DNA of 12,390 nt, taken from assembly GCA_009885605.1 (NCBI GenBank), contig VFKK01000320.1, forward strand, positions 1 through 12,390, read 5' to 3'. Source of the DNA: Cyclobacteriaceae bacterium. Its GTDB lineage: Bacteria > Bacteroidota > Bacteroidia > Cytophagales > Cyclobacteriaceae. The position numbers were made by a program, and so were the translations under genes. Of this stretch, positions 1 to 6,742 are shown piece after piece. The notes under the pieces were generated by a model that saw only the letters and a list, made by a program, of their open reading frames with translations, made no database searches and was not told the DNA's origin. Each line of letters opens with the position of its first letter. The first letter of the stretch is position 1.

Positions 1-522
1 CAAAGTTTTCTCAGCAAATCCTTTGATTGTGAAGTTCTGACCATTGTCTATTTGATTTTCAAACATGGAAACCGAATTATCCAAGTTTAGGATCTGAAAA
101 TCAATATATCTTTCGTCAAATGCTTTACCGCTCAAAAGAGTCAACTCATTGATTTGAGTTTGCATTTCAGGAGAAACTCCTTCGGAAGTATCAACTTTCT
201 TGGAATCCAAAATTGCGTTAAGTTCAACCTTACTTGCAGAGTTTTCATCCAGGATCAATCGACTATAGTCCAGAACGGAGTCATCTTGTCCGTTTTTCAA
301 TGCCAATTGGCTCATAGAAATTTGTGCATTTATAAATTGAGAAGAAGAAAGAGCGAAATTTCGATCTTGCTGACTCACTTTATCACTAATTGGTTCGTCA
401 TCTTCATTATTGCAAGAAGCAAATCCTAACACGGAAATCGCAGAAAGCAACACAGCTCCTGATCTTTTGATCACGGCAGTTCTCATCAAAGAAGTGGTTT
501 GATTCAGATTAATAGTTTTCAT
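1..522 (-). CDS. DUF4142-like lipoprotein, 3' end outside window
   Basis: Reading leftwards from the ATG at 522, the frame stays open for 174 codons to the window edge, so the C-terminus is missing. A hydrophobic segment (residues 22-36) ends in FASC with Cys37, a lipoprotein signal followed by an acidic stretch (NNEDDE), so the mature protein should be lipid-anchored in the envelope. A second in-frame ATG at 486 would give a more usual signal length (Cys25), so the start is uncertain. The mature part is helical and polar: a first helix pair around 51-108 and a second around 118-165 with FDERYI at 135-140. This pattern resembles DUF4142 (ferritin-like helical bundle, biochemical role not established). 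The usual conserved histidines of that family seem to be absent: Glu93 and Leu147 occupy the expected places. The family call is by pattern memory and moderately sure; that a real gene is present is much surer. Confidence 0.72.
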   Translation of the reverse strand, partial: MKTINLNQTTSLMRTAVIKRSGAVLLSAISVLGFASCNNEDDEPISDKVSQQDRNFALSSSQFINAQISMSQLALKNGQDDSVLDYSRLILDENSASKVELNAILDSKKVDTSEGVSPEMQTQINELTLLSGKAFDERYIDFQILNLDNSVSMFENQIDNGQNFTIKGFAEKTL

Positions 523-578
523 AAGTGAAATAGTTGGTTTAGTATACCCAGTAAGTAACTCAAATATTGTTCCTTGAG

Positions 579-600
579 CCCCCAGCGCAGATAGAGGGGG
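579..600 (-). other. GC-rich hairpin at the predicted 5' end of the mRNA
   Basis: CCCCC (579-583) and GGGGG (596-600) can pair around a 12-base loop. Given the promoter at 608-636, this hairpin would lie within the first few bases of the minus-strand transcript. A 5'-terminal stem could protect the message from decay or act as a regulatory leader. On the plus strand the stem is followed by only four T, and no plus-strand gene precedes it, so a plus-strand terminator is less likely. Confidence 0.4.
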
Positions 601-607
601 TTTTGGG

Positions 608-636
608 CAAATTTAGCTGTGTAGCTTACCAACAAA
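608..636 (-). promoter_or_regulatory. Bacteroidota-type promoter for the DUF4142-like gene
   Basis: On the minus strand, TAAATTTG (608-615 on plus as CAAATTTA) matches the -7 consensus TAnnTTTG exactly. A TTTG (633-636) lies 17 bases upstream as the -33 element. Transcription would start near 601-604, giving a leader of about 80 bases before the ATG at 522. The same octamer precedes fumarylacetoacetase at 10044-10051. Confidence 0.6.
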
Positions 637-848
637 CTGGTGAAGAAAATTCCCGGTTTTACAAATCTCGATTACTAAAAATCAACGGGAAATCTCCGGA
701 AGATTGAAATAAGTGAAGCCCATATACCTTTTGCATCCAGCAACGCTTAAAGATTTGATAAGGGAAGGAAAAAAATTCATTCTCAAGTTCCCTCTCTAAA
801 ATTCGTGGAAAAGATCAAATACCGTTCTGAAAGTGAAATGAAAATAGG

Positions 849-2711
849 TCATATTTTTCGTCTGGCGGCTTTCCTGTCTTTCTTTTCCCATTTGGAAATC
901 GCTTTGTCAAGTTGCCGATTATAGGAGGGCTCCCCTTCGCTAAATTCCTTGTTGTCTTCCTTCCTGATATCCTCTTCTTTGGTAGTATTGTAACGAATGG
1001 GTGGGTTACCGTCCTTACTGAAAAAGTAATTATCCCTGACAAAATTGACAGTGGCCCGGTGAAACCGAAGCGGGGATTTGGCAATGTTGTACACCAGATT
1101 ATCGGCTACAAGCACATCGGTGATGCCTTCATCGAGAAACATGCCGTTGCTTTCGGCTCGTCCGGCATTGACCTCGACATCATGAATTCGGTTGTTGAGA
1201 ATTTTGCTTCCCGGCTGAAGTCCCAACATGTAAATCCCTCCTCCATCGCTCAGGATGTTCATGATGTCATGAATATGGTTTCCGGCAATGATATTTTGAC
1301 GAGAAGGGGTTGCCACCGGACTCCACATCCATCCTACAGAAACTCCGGTGTAAGGCAGGTTGAAAATATGGTTGTTGGTTATCATCGTTTCGGCTGTTAA
1401 ACCACACCAGATCCCCACAGCTCCGTAAAACTGCGCTCCAACTTGACTCACGGTACAGTTTTCGATGGTATTTCCCAGTGCTACTTGGTCCGGAGCTGAT
1501 GTCCACCAAGGTTCGCCATTGACTTCACGATCTTGCCCTTCTCCGATCATAATCCCGTTGCCGGAAATATCCGAGAGTTCGGAATCCACGACCTGGCAAT
1601 TTTTGGATCCTGTACCAAACCAAATTCCCGATCCCCCAAAATTTTTGAAACTACAACCTGAAAATGAAATGTTTTCTGCCCAGACCGAAGATATTGCCGC
1701 AGGCACTACAGCCCATCCTTTTGAAGACGGACGGGGATCGAAATGACATGCCTGAACTCCACAATATCCTTTTTCCGGAATTGCCCACTTGCTGTATTGA
1801 AAGGTTATTCCTTCGAAACGGATGTTTTTCACCGGTTGATTTTCTGCTCCGATGATAGAAATCAAGCCTTCGGAAAAGGGGACTACCACTTGCTGCTCAT
1901 TGGGATTCACTCCTTGCGGAAGTTTCAATAAAAATTTATTTTGGTCATTCAGGAAAATCCACTCGTAATCTGAATCCAAAAATTCAAGGGTATTTTCGAG
2001 GAAATAGCGCGGATTGGGTTCCCAATTGTCAATAGTGAAAAAAGCAGGGGATTTTGCTCCGATTGAATCCACCGTGAATAGCTGATTATTTGCAGAATCA
2101 ATTTCTTTCACCTCTATTCTTGATATGGACCAATCGTGCAGAAAGACCAATTCCAAACCCGCAAAATCAACTGGAATCGGGAAATCATTTTTTTCAAAAA
2201 AGAAATTGGTGCGGCGATCTTCTCCTGCTTTTTTCACATTGAGGAAGCCTTCATTTGGAAACCTTGCTCTGATCGCTCTTTTCCCTCCGATAAATAGCTC
2301 CCTAAAACTCTCCTGACCTTCCAAAAGCTCCGGCAACTGAGCCTCCCAAAATCCCTCCTCATTTCTTCTCCATCCGGTGAGTTCTACTCCTCCCGAAATG
2401 ATCGGAGTTTCACCCTTTTTGGCTTTGAAAACAAGGATTGCATTTTCCCGGCTTGGACTAAACGATTCAAAAACCAGGGCTTCGGATATTGGGTAAGTTC
2501 CTCCGGCTAACCAAACCGTGATCTCAGATTCCTTTCCTGTTTCTAAAAGACTACTAGCCATGACTTGGGCTGAGGTGATTGTTTTTAGAGGAAACTTTTT
2601 AGATCCATCTTGGGAATCATTTCCAAACGGTGAAACATAAATATCCTTGGCCGTGATTGCAAAAGACAGGTGAACAAGGAAGAAAAATAGAATTACAGGC
2701 TTTAGTCTCAT
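849..2711 (-). CDS. Secreted right-handed parallel beta-helix protein, GH141-like
   Basis: This 620-residue protein starts with a signal peptide (about 1-21, ending near ITAKD), so it is exported. DIYVSPFGND (23-32), then WLAGGTY (67-73) and ISGGVELTGW (105-114), is the usual opening of polysaccharide-active beta-helix enzymes. ELFIGGKRAIRARFPN follows at 138-153. From about 293 to 562 come repeated turns of the helix: NIRFEGITF, NISFSGCSF, GNGIMIG, LPYTGVSVGW, SDGGGIYMLG (488-497) and FLDEG (526-530). The order and wording resemble family GH141, known for alpha-L-fucosidase activity on rhamnogalacturonan II (BT1002) and for xylanase activity. The actual substrate here is not readable. The conserved acidic residues in the SDGGG and LDEG segments are candidates for the active site (inference). 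The C-terminus (575-620) is a charged, probably disordered tail. No SusC/SusD pair or other glycosidase lies nearby, so it is not in an obvious utilisation locus. The alternative is an uncharacterised beta-helix lyase or epimerase. Confidence 0.82.
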   Translation of the reverse strand: MRLKPVILFFFLVHLSFAITAKDIYVSPFGNDSQDGSKKFPLKTITSAQVMASSLLETGKESEITVWLAGGTYPISEALVFESFSPSRENAILVFKAKKGETPIISGGVELTGWRRNEEGFWEAQLPELLEGQESFRELFIGGKRAIRARFPNEGFLNVKKAGEDRRTNFFFEKNDFPIPVDFAGLELVFLHDWSISRIEVKEIDSANNQLFTVDSIGAKSPAFFTIDNWEPNPRYFLENTLEFLDSDYEWIFLNDQNKFLLKLPQGVNPNEQQVVVPFSEGLISIIGAENQPVKNIRFEGITFQYSKWAIPEKGYCGVQACHFDPRPSSKGWAVVPAAISSVWAENISFSGCSFKNFGGSGIWFGTGSKNCQVVDSELSDISGNGIMIGEGQDREVNGEPWWTSAPDQVALGNTIENCTVSQVGAQFYGAVGIWCGLTAETMITNNHIFNLPYTGVSVGWMWSPVATPSRQNIIAGNHIHDIMNILSDGGGIYMLGLQPGSKILNNRIHDVEVNAGRAESNGMFLDEGITDVLVADNLVYNIAKSPLRFHRATVNFVRDNYFFSKDGNPPIRYNTTKEEDIRKEDNKEFSEGEPSYNRQLDKAISKWEKKDRKAARRKI

Positions 2712-2921
2712 GGGTTCGCTTTTGGGTACTGCAAAATATCAAACTGTTATGGAATTCCATTTATACACTTTTGGGATGGTGATGAAAAACCAAATTTTGA
2801 ATAGTATCAAATTCCTGTCCCGCCTAAATTCAGCTCCTTTGAGTTGTTAAAAATTCTAAGAATCCTGCTTTTTATTAAAAATATTTTTTTTCCGGTGTGT
2901 CAATTTCAGAAATCTTGATTT

Positions 2922-2943
2922 ACTTTGTATTTCAAAGTACTTT
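2922..2943 (+). promoter_or_regulatory. Operator copy 1, overlapping promoter/start region
   Basis: ACTTTGTA-T-TTCAAAGT (2922-2938) is an inverted repeat with one mismatch in the arms, and a further ACTTT follows at 2939-2943 sharing its border. It ends six bases before the ATG at 2949. A 22-base segment recurs with a single base change at 3875-3896. The left arm TTACTTTG also resembles a -7 box (TAnnTTTG with one mismatch), so a bound protein would block transcription. The regulator at 3565-3858 is the obvious candidate ligand (inference). Confidence 0.65.
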
Positions 2944-2948
2944 TAAAT

Positions 2949-3563
2949 ATGAGAAAACCGGAACAAGAATTGACCGAAATCAAATCGATGATGGAGCGGA
3001 GTACCCGCTTCCTTTCGCTCAGCGGATTGGCAGGAGTACTGGCAGGAATCTATGCACTCTTTGGGGCAGGGATCGCCTGGTATTGGATTTATTTTCCTGA
3101 TTCTTCCTTTAGTCAAGGGGCTCAAAAGATGAGCGGAAAAGAACTGATGAACAATTTACTGGTTCTTGCTTTGGTGGTATTGATACTGGCAGTAGGATCG
3201 GCTTACCTCCTCAGCCGAAAGAAAAGTCAGAAAAATTCCCACAAGTTCTGGTCTCCCGCGAGCAAACGATTCCTGTTGGCATTATTTATCCCGGTGATGG
3301 CTGGAGGACTATTTTCATTTGGATTGATTCACCAAAGCTATTTCAATATGATCGCACCCACCACTTTGATTTTCTATGGATTGGGATTGATCAATGCATC
3401 TCATTTTACACTAGGAGAAATCAGAAACCTCGGAATCGGGCAATTAATTTGGGGTTTGATCGCTGCGTTCTTTCCTCAGTTTGGATTGATTTGCTGGGCA
3501 ATGGGATTTGGAGTCCTGCATGTAATCTACGGTTCGATGATGTATTACAAATACGACCGCTAA
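2949..3563 (+). CDS. Conserved six-helix membrane protein, function unknown
   Basis: This 204-residue protein has a short charged N-terminus with a helix (EIKSMMERSTR, 10-20) and then about six hydrophobic segments (roughly 21-47, 69-88, 107-126, 134-152, 161-177, 180-198). It is therefore an inner-membrane protein without a recognisable catalytic domain. I chose the ATG at 2949. An in-frame TTG at 2925 lies inside the operator palindrome and would add eight unlikely residues. The stop is followed after a single base by the GTG of the winged-helix regulator, so the two are co-transcribed and probably translationally coupled. From memory, proteins with the MMERSTRFLSLSGL start occur in many Bacteroidota beside the same kind of regulator, which suggests a functional pair (a membrane sensor or a target of the regulator). 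I do not know a characterised member. Confidence 0.85.
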   Translation: MRKPEQELTEIKSMMERSTRFLSLSGLAGVLAGIYALFGAGIAWYWIYFPDSSFSQGAQKMSGKELMNNLLVLALVVLILAVGSAYLLSRKKSQKNSHKFWSPASKRFLLALFIPVMAGGLFSFGLIHQSYFNMIAPTTLIFYGLGLINASHFTLGEIRNLGIGQLIWGLIAAFFPQFGLICWAMGFGVLHVIYGSMMYYKYDR

Positions 3564-3564
3564 C

Positions 3565-3858
3565 GTGAAGGGGACTTACGACAAGGCATTTGAAAATATC
3601 ATCCGACTGCGCATCATGTCCATTTTGATGGTCAATGAGCAGTTTGATTTCAATTCCTTAAAAGAACTCCTGGAGGTGACGGACGGCAATCTGGCCTCTC
3701 ACATTCGGAATCTTGAAAATGCCTCCTATATCCGGGTGGATAAAACTTTCGTGGCAAGAAAACCACTGACGAATTATTCGGCAACAGAGGAAGGTAAAAA
3801 TGCCTTTAAGGATCACCTTGAATTCCTTGAAAATTTGATCAGAGAAAACAAAAGCTAA
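3565..3858 (+). CDS. Small winged-helix transcriptional regulator (HTH_34/MarR-like)
   Basis: This 97-residue protein consists of one winged-helix DNA-binding domain. There is an entry helix (AFENIIRLRIMSILM, 8-22), a second helix (FNSLKELLEV, 29-38), a recognition helix with TDGNLASHIRNLENASYI (39-56), a beta wing (RVDKTFVARKPLTNYSAT, 57-74) and a C-terminal dimerisation helix (75-95). Length and sequence fit the PF13601-type regulators of Bacteroidota, related to MarR and ArsR proteins. It has no extra sensor domain and no cysteine or histidine metal cluster. The start is a GTG one base after the preceding stop; the next in-frame ATG would cut into the domain. Two copies of a palindrome (2922-2943 and 3875-3896) lie before this gene pair and directly after it. 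I infer that the protein binds both as a dimer and represses its own operon and the next two genes. Confidence 0.88.
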   Translation: MKGTYDKAFENIIRLRIMSILMVNEQFDFNSLKELLEVTDGNLASHIRNLENASYIRVDKTFVARKPLTNYSATEEGKNAFKDHLEFLENLIRENKS

Positions 3859-3874
3859 AAAAATTTATCTATTC

Positions 3875-3896
3875 ACTTTGAATTTCAAAGTACTTT
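3875..3896 (+). promoter_or_regulatory. Operator copy 2, perfect palindrome
   Basis: ACTTTGAA-T-TTCAAAGT (3875-3891) is a perfect 17-base inverted repeat, extended by ACTTT (3892-3896), so AAAGTACTTT is a second, overlapping palindrome. It differs from copy 1 by one base over 22. It begins 16 bases after the regulator stop codon and lies 26 bases before the ATG at 3923. This is where a second promoter serving 3923-5531 would sit. Confidence 0.7.
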
Positions 3897-3922
3897 ATAA
3901 AACACTTAAATTTACAATTCAC

Positions 3923-4249
3923 ATGAAAAATCCAAGTGATTTCATTCAAGGCAAATCGGTCAAAAGCCTGGTTCTTCCAGCATTACTCGGGGCAATGGCT
4001 CCCTTCGCTCTTCTTCTTTTCATCGTCCTTACCAAAGAGGATGTTTTCGAGTCCTGGATGCTGGTTCCGCTCACAGTCATTCCTTTGGGCGGGGCAATCG
4101 GCGGAGTATTCTTCTACCTGATGGGATTTGTATGGTTCCCATGGGGAAAGCAAAAACTTATAGCCATCATTTTCAGCACACTATGCTATTTCGTTGCTCT
4201 ATGGATGGCAGCTGTGATCGCTTTCAACTTCACCGGCCACTTTGATTGA
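3923..4249 (+). CDS. Small three-helix membrane protein, function unknown
   Basis: This 108-residue protein has three hydrophobic segments (about 16-36, 46-68 and 77-101), with a short cytoplasmic start (MKNPSDFIQGKSVKS) and a loop containing WFPWGKQK between the second and third. I chose the ATG at 3923. A TTG upstream at 3878 falls inside the operator. Related short Bacteroidota proteins with PLGGAIGG and LWMAA motifs are, from memory, often labelled potassium transporter KefB in databases. That label is not supported by size or sequence, since KefB is a large antiporter. It lies between the second operator and the DUF4153-like gene and is probably co-transcribed with the latter (40-base gap). 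Confidence 0.8.
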   Translation: MKNPSDFIQGKSVKSLVLPALLGAMAPFALLLFIVLTKEDVFESWMLVPLTVIPLGGAIGGVFFYLMGFVWFPWGKQKLIAIIFSTLCYFVALWMAAVIAFNFTGHFD

Positions 4250-4289
4250 CCATGTTCGATATTCTTCCTTCTTTATTCCACAACCTCCT

Positions 4290-5531
4290 ATGAAAACCCA
4301 AATCTTGTCCCAATTCCAACACCCTGGTGAATTAGAGAAACTCTACCGATCCAATAAGGCCGAATTCAAACATGCTTTCCTTTCCGTGTATGCTGAAATC
4401 GAAGGAAAAGAAGTGGCTGAATTTTGGTACGAACGCCTGAAAGATGAGCCGGATGGCATTTCTTGGGGCTCCAAAAAAGAACACATCTGGGTGATTCTCG
4501 GAATTATTATAGCAGGTATCCTGGCTAAAATCCCCGAGATATTCTCCGTCGATGAGGAGTTTTTCTATCCCCGTAATATCAGTTTTATCATTTTGCCTTT
4601 GATCACGGCCTTTTTTGCGTGGAAAAATCAACTCTCATTAAACAACAAAGCCATTCTTGCCGGGATCACAGGCCTTTTGCTGGTTTATATCAATTCCCTT
4701 CCGAATAAGGAAACCGACACATTGATTTTGGCTTGCATCCACCTGCCCCTGATTCTTTGGGGACTGTTGGGCACCTCCTATTCCGGACCGGATCTTCTCA
4801 ATTGGAAAAAGAGGTTAAGTTTTCTGAGGTTTAATGGTGAAGCGGCTGTCATGTCGGTTCTTTTGGGAATAGCAGGAGTATTGATGACAGGAATTACAAT
4901 CGGCCTTTTTGACTTGATAGGTATTAAAATTGAAGAATTTTACTTCAACTACGTGGTTGCTTTTGGCCTTCCGGCGGTTGCAATTTTTGGCACTTACCTC
5001 ACCCACACCAATCCTCAGTTAGTCAACAAAGTATCTCCGGTGATTGCGAAAATCTTCAGCCCGCTGGTACTCTTGATGCTGGTGATCTATTTGGTTGCCA
5101 TTGCAATCACCGGAAAAGACCCCTACAACGATAGGGAATTCTTGTTGCTGTTTAACTTGCTTTTGGTTGGGGTGATGGCCTTGATTTTCTTTTCCGTTGC
5201 CGAAAGTTCTGCCAAAGAAGCCAACTCCTCCGGGGTTTGGATCCTTTTACTTCTTTCCATAGTCACGGTGGTGGTCAATGTCATTGCTCTTTCTGCTATC
5301 ACCTTCCGAATTTCTGAATGGGGGATTACTCCGAACAGGTTGGCAGTTTTAGTCAGTAATGTTTTAATACTGGCGCATCTGCTGATGGTAATCGGGAAAC
5401 TTTACAAGACTGTTACGAAGAAATCACCATTATCCGAAGTAGGCAGATCAATTGTGATGTACTTCCCGGTGTACTTTATCTGGGCAGTTTTAGTCGTTTT
5501 CATCTTCCCTTTGGTTTTCGGTTTTAAGTAA
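4290..5531 (+). CDS. DUF4153-like polytopic membrane protein
   Basis: This 413-residue protein has an N-terminal soluble helical part (1-62, charged, with AEFWYERLKDEPDG at 43-56) and then about eleven hydrophobic segments (approximately 65-82, 97-111, 120-136, 144-161, 184-209, 219-238, 252-274, 283-302, 314-337, 350-370, 387-409). DPYNDREF (277-284) and RISEWGITPNR (340-350) are the signature-like loops that made me call DUF4153, a family of unknown function in bacterial inner membranes. The ATG at 4290 begins a normal N-terminus. An upstream TTG at 4242 would overlap the previous gene and add sixteen residues that look like untranslated sequence. It is last in the four-gene module, with no strong terminator following. 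A transport or envelope-stress role is possible but is only a guess. Confidence 0.82.
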   Translation: MKTQILSQFQHPGELEKLYRSNKAEFKHAFLSVYAEIEGKEVAEFWYERLKDEPDGISWGSKKEHIWVILGIIIAGILAKIPEIFSVDEEFFYPRNISFIILPLITAFFAWKNQLSLNNKAILAGITGLLLVYINSLPNKETDTLILACIHLPLILWGLLGTSYSGPDLLNWKKRLSFLRFNGEAAVMSVLLGIAGVLMTGITIGLFDLIGIKIEEFYFNYVVAFGLPAVAIFGTYLTHTNPQLVNKVSPVIAKIFSPLVLLMLVIYLVAIAITGKDPYNDREFLLLFNLLLVGVMALIFFSVAESSAKEANSSGVWILLLLSIVTVVVNVIALSAITFRISEWGITPNRLAVLVSNVLILAHLLMVIGKLYKTVTKKSPLSEVGRSIVMYFPVYFIWAVLVVFIFPLVFGFK

Positions 5532-5577
5532 AAAAACGGCTGCTGAATGCGTAGCTTTTCGATAAAACAGGACAAAT

Positions 5578-5623
5578 ATTTCTCCTTCGCTTTGCCAAGA
5601 AGAAATTTTAGCCTTCGGGGCTA
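5578..5623 (+). terminator. Possible weak terminator, two tandem hairpins
   Basis: The first stem is ATTTCTCCTT (5578-5587) against AAGAAGAAAT (5597-5606) with one mismatch, followed by TTT. The second is TAGCC (5609-5613) against GGCTA (5619-5623) around a TTCGG loop, followed by TTT. Both lie soon after the DUF4153-like stop at 5531 and may end that transcript. The T-tracts are short, so confidence is low. Confidence 0.3.
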
Positions 5624-5725
5624 TTTGGTAAATTCCGCTCCTACCATCTATTGGGTTTCCATCCAATAAATCGGATAATTTAAACTGGATTTGGGTACAT
5701 TAATGCCAACAAAAAACCTATCTAA

Positions 5726-6646
5726 ATGAAACGATACTTCAATTTACCCATTACCCTTTTGTTGGCACTGGCGTTTGCTTTTACAGCATTCAATCCAAAG
5801 ACAATTACGGAGGAAAACACCCCAACCATTCAGTCCTCCCCGCCTAAAAAAACCAAAAGATTTGGTGGCCTAGCCTTATACACAGTTCGAGATGCTATGG
5901 CCAAAGATCCGAAAGGAACGCTGAAAGCCGTTGCAGATGCCGGTTACGCCTACGTTGAATCAGCCAACTATGCGGACGGTAAATTCTACGGAATGACACC
6001 TGCAGAATTCAAATCCTATTTGGGAACTCTTGGTCTGACTGCCAAAAGTGCTCACATGGGCATGGTGAACATGGAAAATGCAGACAAGTTGATTGCAGAT
6101 GTGAAAGCCGCCGGTATTCTTTATTTCGTTATTCCTGTTCCCCCAATGGGCATGTTTTATTTTAACCAGGAAACCAAAAGTATGGCCATGAAAGGCACTG
6201 CCGATGACCTCGTGAAAATCATGAACACCTTAGGAGAAAAATGCCATAATGCAGGAATTAAGTTGCTTTACCACAATCATGACTTTGAGTTTAAGCCTTT
6301 GGCTGACGGCACAGTGATTGAGGATGTTCTTTTGGAAAAGTGTAATCCGGAATACGTCAACTTCCAAATGGACCTCTTCTGGGTGACCAAGGCTGAAGTA
6401 GATCCTTTGACTTACTTTGCCAAATATCCGGGCAGATTCATGGCTTGGCATGTGAAAGACATGAGCACGGATGGTAAATTTGCACCCGTAGGAACAGGAA
6501 CTATTGATTTCAAGAGAATTCTGAAAGCAAAAAAGAAGTCAGGAATGAAATTTTACCTCGTAGAGCAAGACAATACTTTCGAACTTGATCCACTTGAAGC
6601 AATAAAAATCAGTCATAAAGGCTTAAAAGAAATCGGTTTTAAATAA
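5726..6646 (+). CDS. Exported sugar phosphate isomerase/epimerase-like TIM barrel
   Basis: This 306-residue protein carries a signal sequence (1-22, hydrophobic LLLALAFAFTAF) and a low-complexity linker (27-44). An AP-endonuclease-2/xylose-isomerase-type barrel follows: FGGLALYTVRD (46-56), LKAVADAGYAYVE (66-78), YHNHDFEF (182-189), FQMDLFWV (213-220), PGRFMAWHVKDM (235-246) and FYLVEQD (276-282). In this superfamily a divalent metal is held by acidic and histidine side chains on the strand ends. Asp216, His242 and Glu280 fit those places; the fourth ligand is unclear. Such secreted members are common in Bacteroidota and Planctomycetes, and some relatives act on keto-sugars or inositol derivatives. 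The substrate here cannot be told. The gene stands alone, with a clear terminator after it. It is probably periplasmic, which makes a role on cytoplasmic sugar phosphates unlikely despite the family name. Confidence 0.88.
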   Translation: MKRYFNLPITLLLALAFAFTAFNPKTITEENTPTIQSSPPKKTKRFGGLALYTVRDAMAKDPKGTLKAVADAGYAYVESANYADGKFYGMTPAEFKSYLGTLGLTAKSAHMGMVNMENADKLIADVKAAGILYFVIPVPPMGMFYFNQETKSMAMKGTADDLVKIMNTLGEKCHNAGIKLLYHNHDFEFKPLADGTVIEDVLLEKCNPEYVNFQMDLFWVTKAEVDPLTYFAKYPGRFMAWHVKDMSTDGKFAPVGTGTIDFKRILKAKKKSGMKFYLVEQDNTFELDPLEAIKISHKGLKEIGFK

Positions 6647-6670
6647 ATTGAATCCAATTCCAAAGTTTTC

Positions 6671-6705
6671 AAAAAGCCAACCTTTGAAGGTTGGCTTTTT
6701 TATTT
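6671..6705 (+). terminator. Strong intrinsic terminator after the isomerase-like gene
   Basis: GCCAACC (6676-6682) pairs with GGTTGGC (6689-6695) around a six-base loop. The stem is extended by AAAAA (6671-6675) against TTTTT (6696-6700). The run of A on the left and T on the right makes it potentially active in both directions. Confidence 0.92.
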
Positions 6706-6742
6706 TTGAGATCCAGTTTTGTCGAATAATTCAGTGCAAAAT

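Larger units (their letters stand above)
523..848. other. Intergenic stretch, no gene seen
   Basis: These 326 bases lie between two minus-strand genes. They hold the promoter and 5' hairpin described above (579-636). The rest (about 640-848) is AT-rich, with an imperfect inverted repeat around 649-692 (TTCCCG against CGGGAA). I see no convincing terminator for the beta-helix gene and no plausible small open reading frame. Confidence 0.6.

Noticed and set aside
154..429. Open frame of 91 codons on the plus strand near the left edge
   Set aside because: It is antisense to the DUF4142-like lipoprotein gene, which has a signal peptide and promoter.
912..1400. Open frame of 162 codons on the plus strand inside the beta-helix gene
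   Set aside because: It lies entirely opposite a gene with clear signal peptide and beta-helix repeats, has no recognisable features, and is a by-product of that gene's codon use.
2925..2948. Longer first membrane protein starting at TTG 2925
   Set aside because: The TTG lies within the operator palindrome; the ATG at 2949 gives a normal N-terminus. The same argument removes the TTG starts at 3878 and 4242.
5649..5668. Inverted repeat TATTGG/CCAATA upstream of the isomerase-like gene
   Set aside because: It is a six-base AT-rich stem without a T-tract or second copy; too weak to call an operator or terminator.
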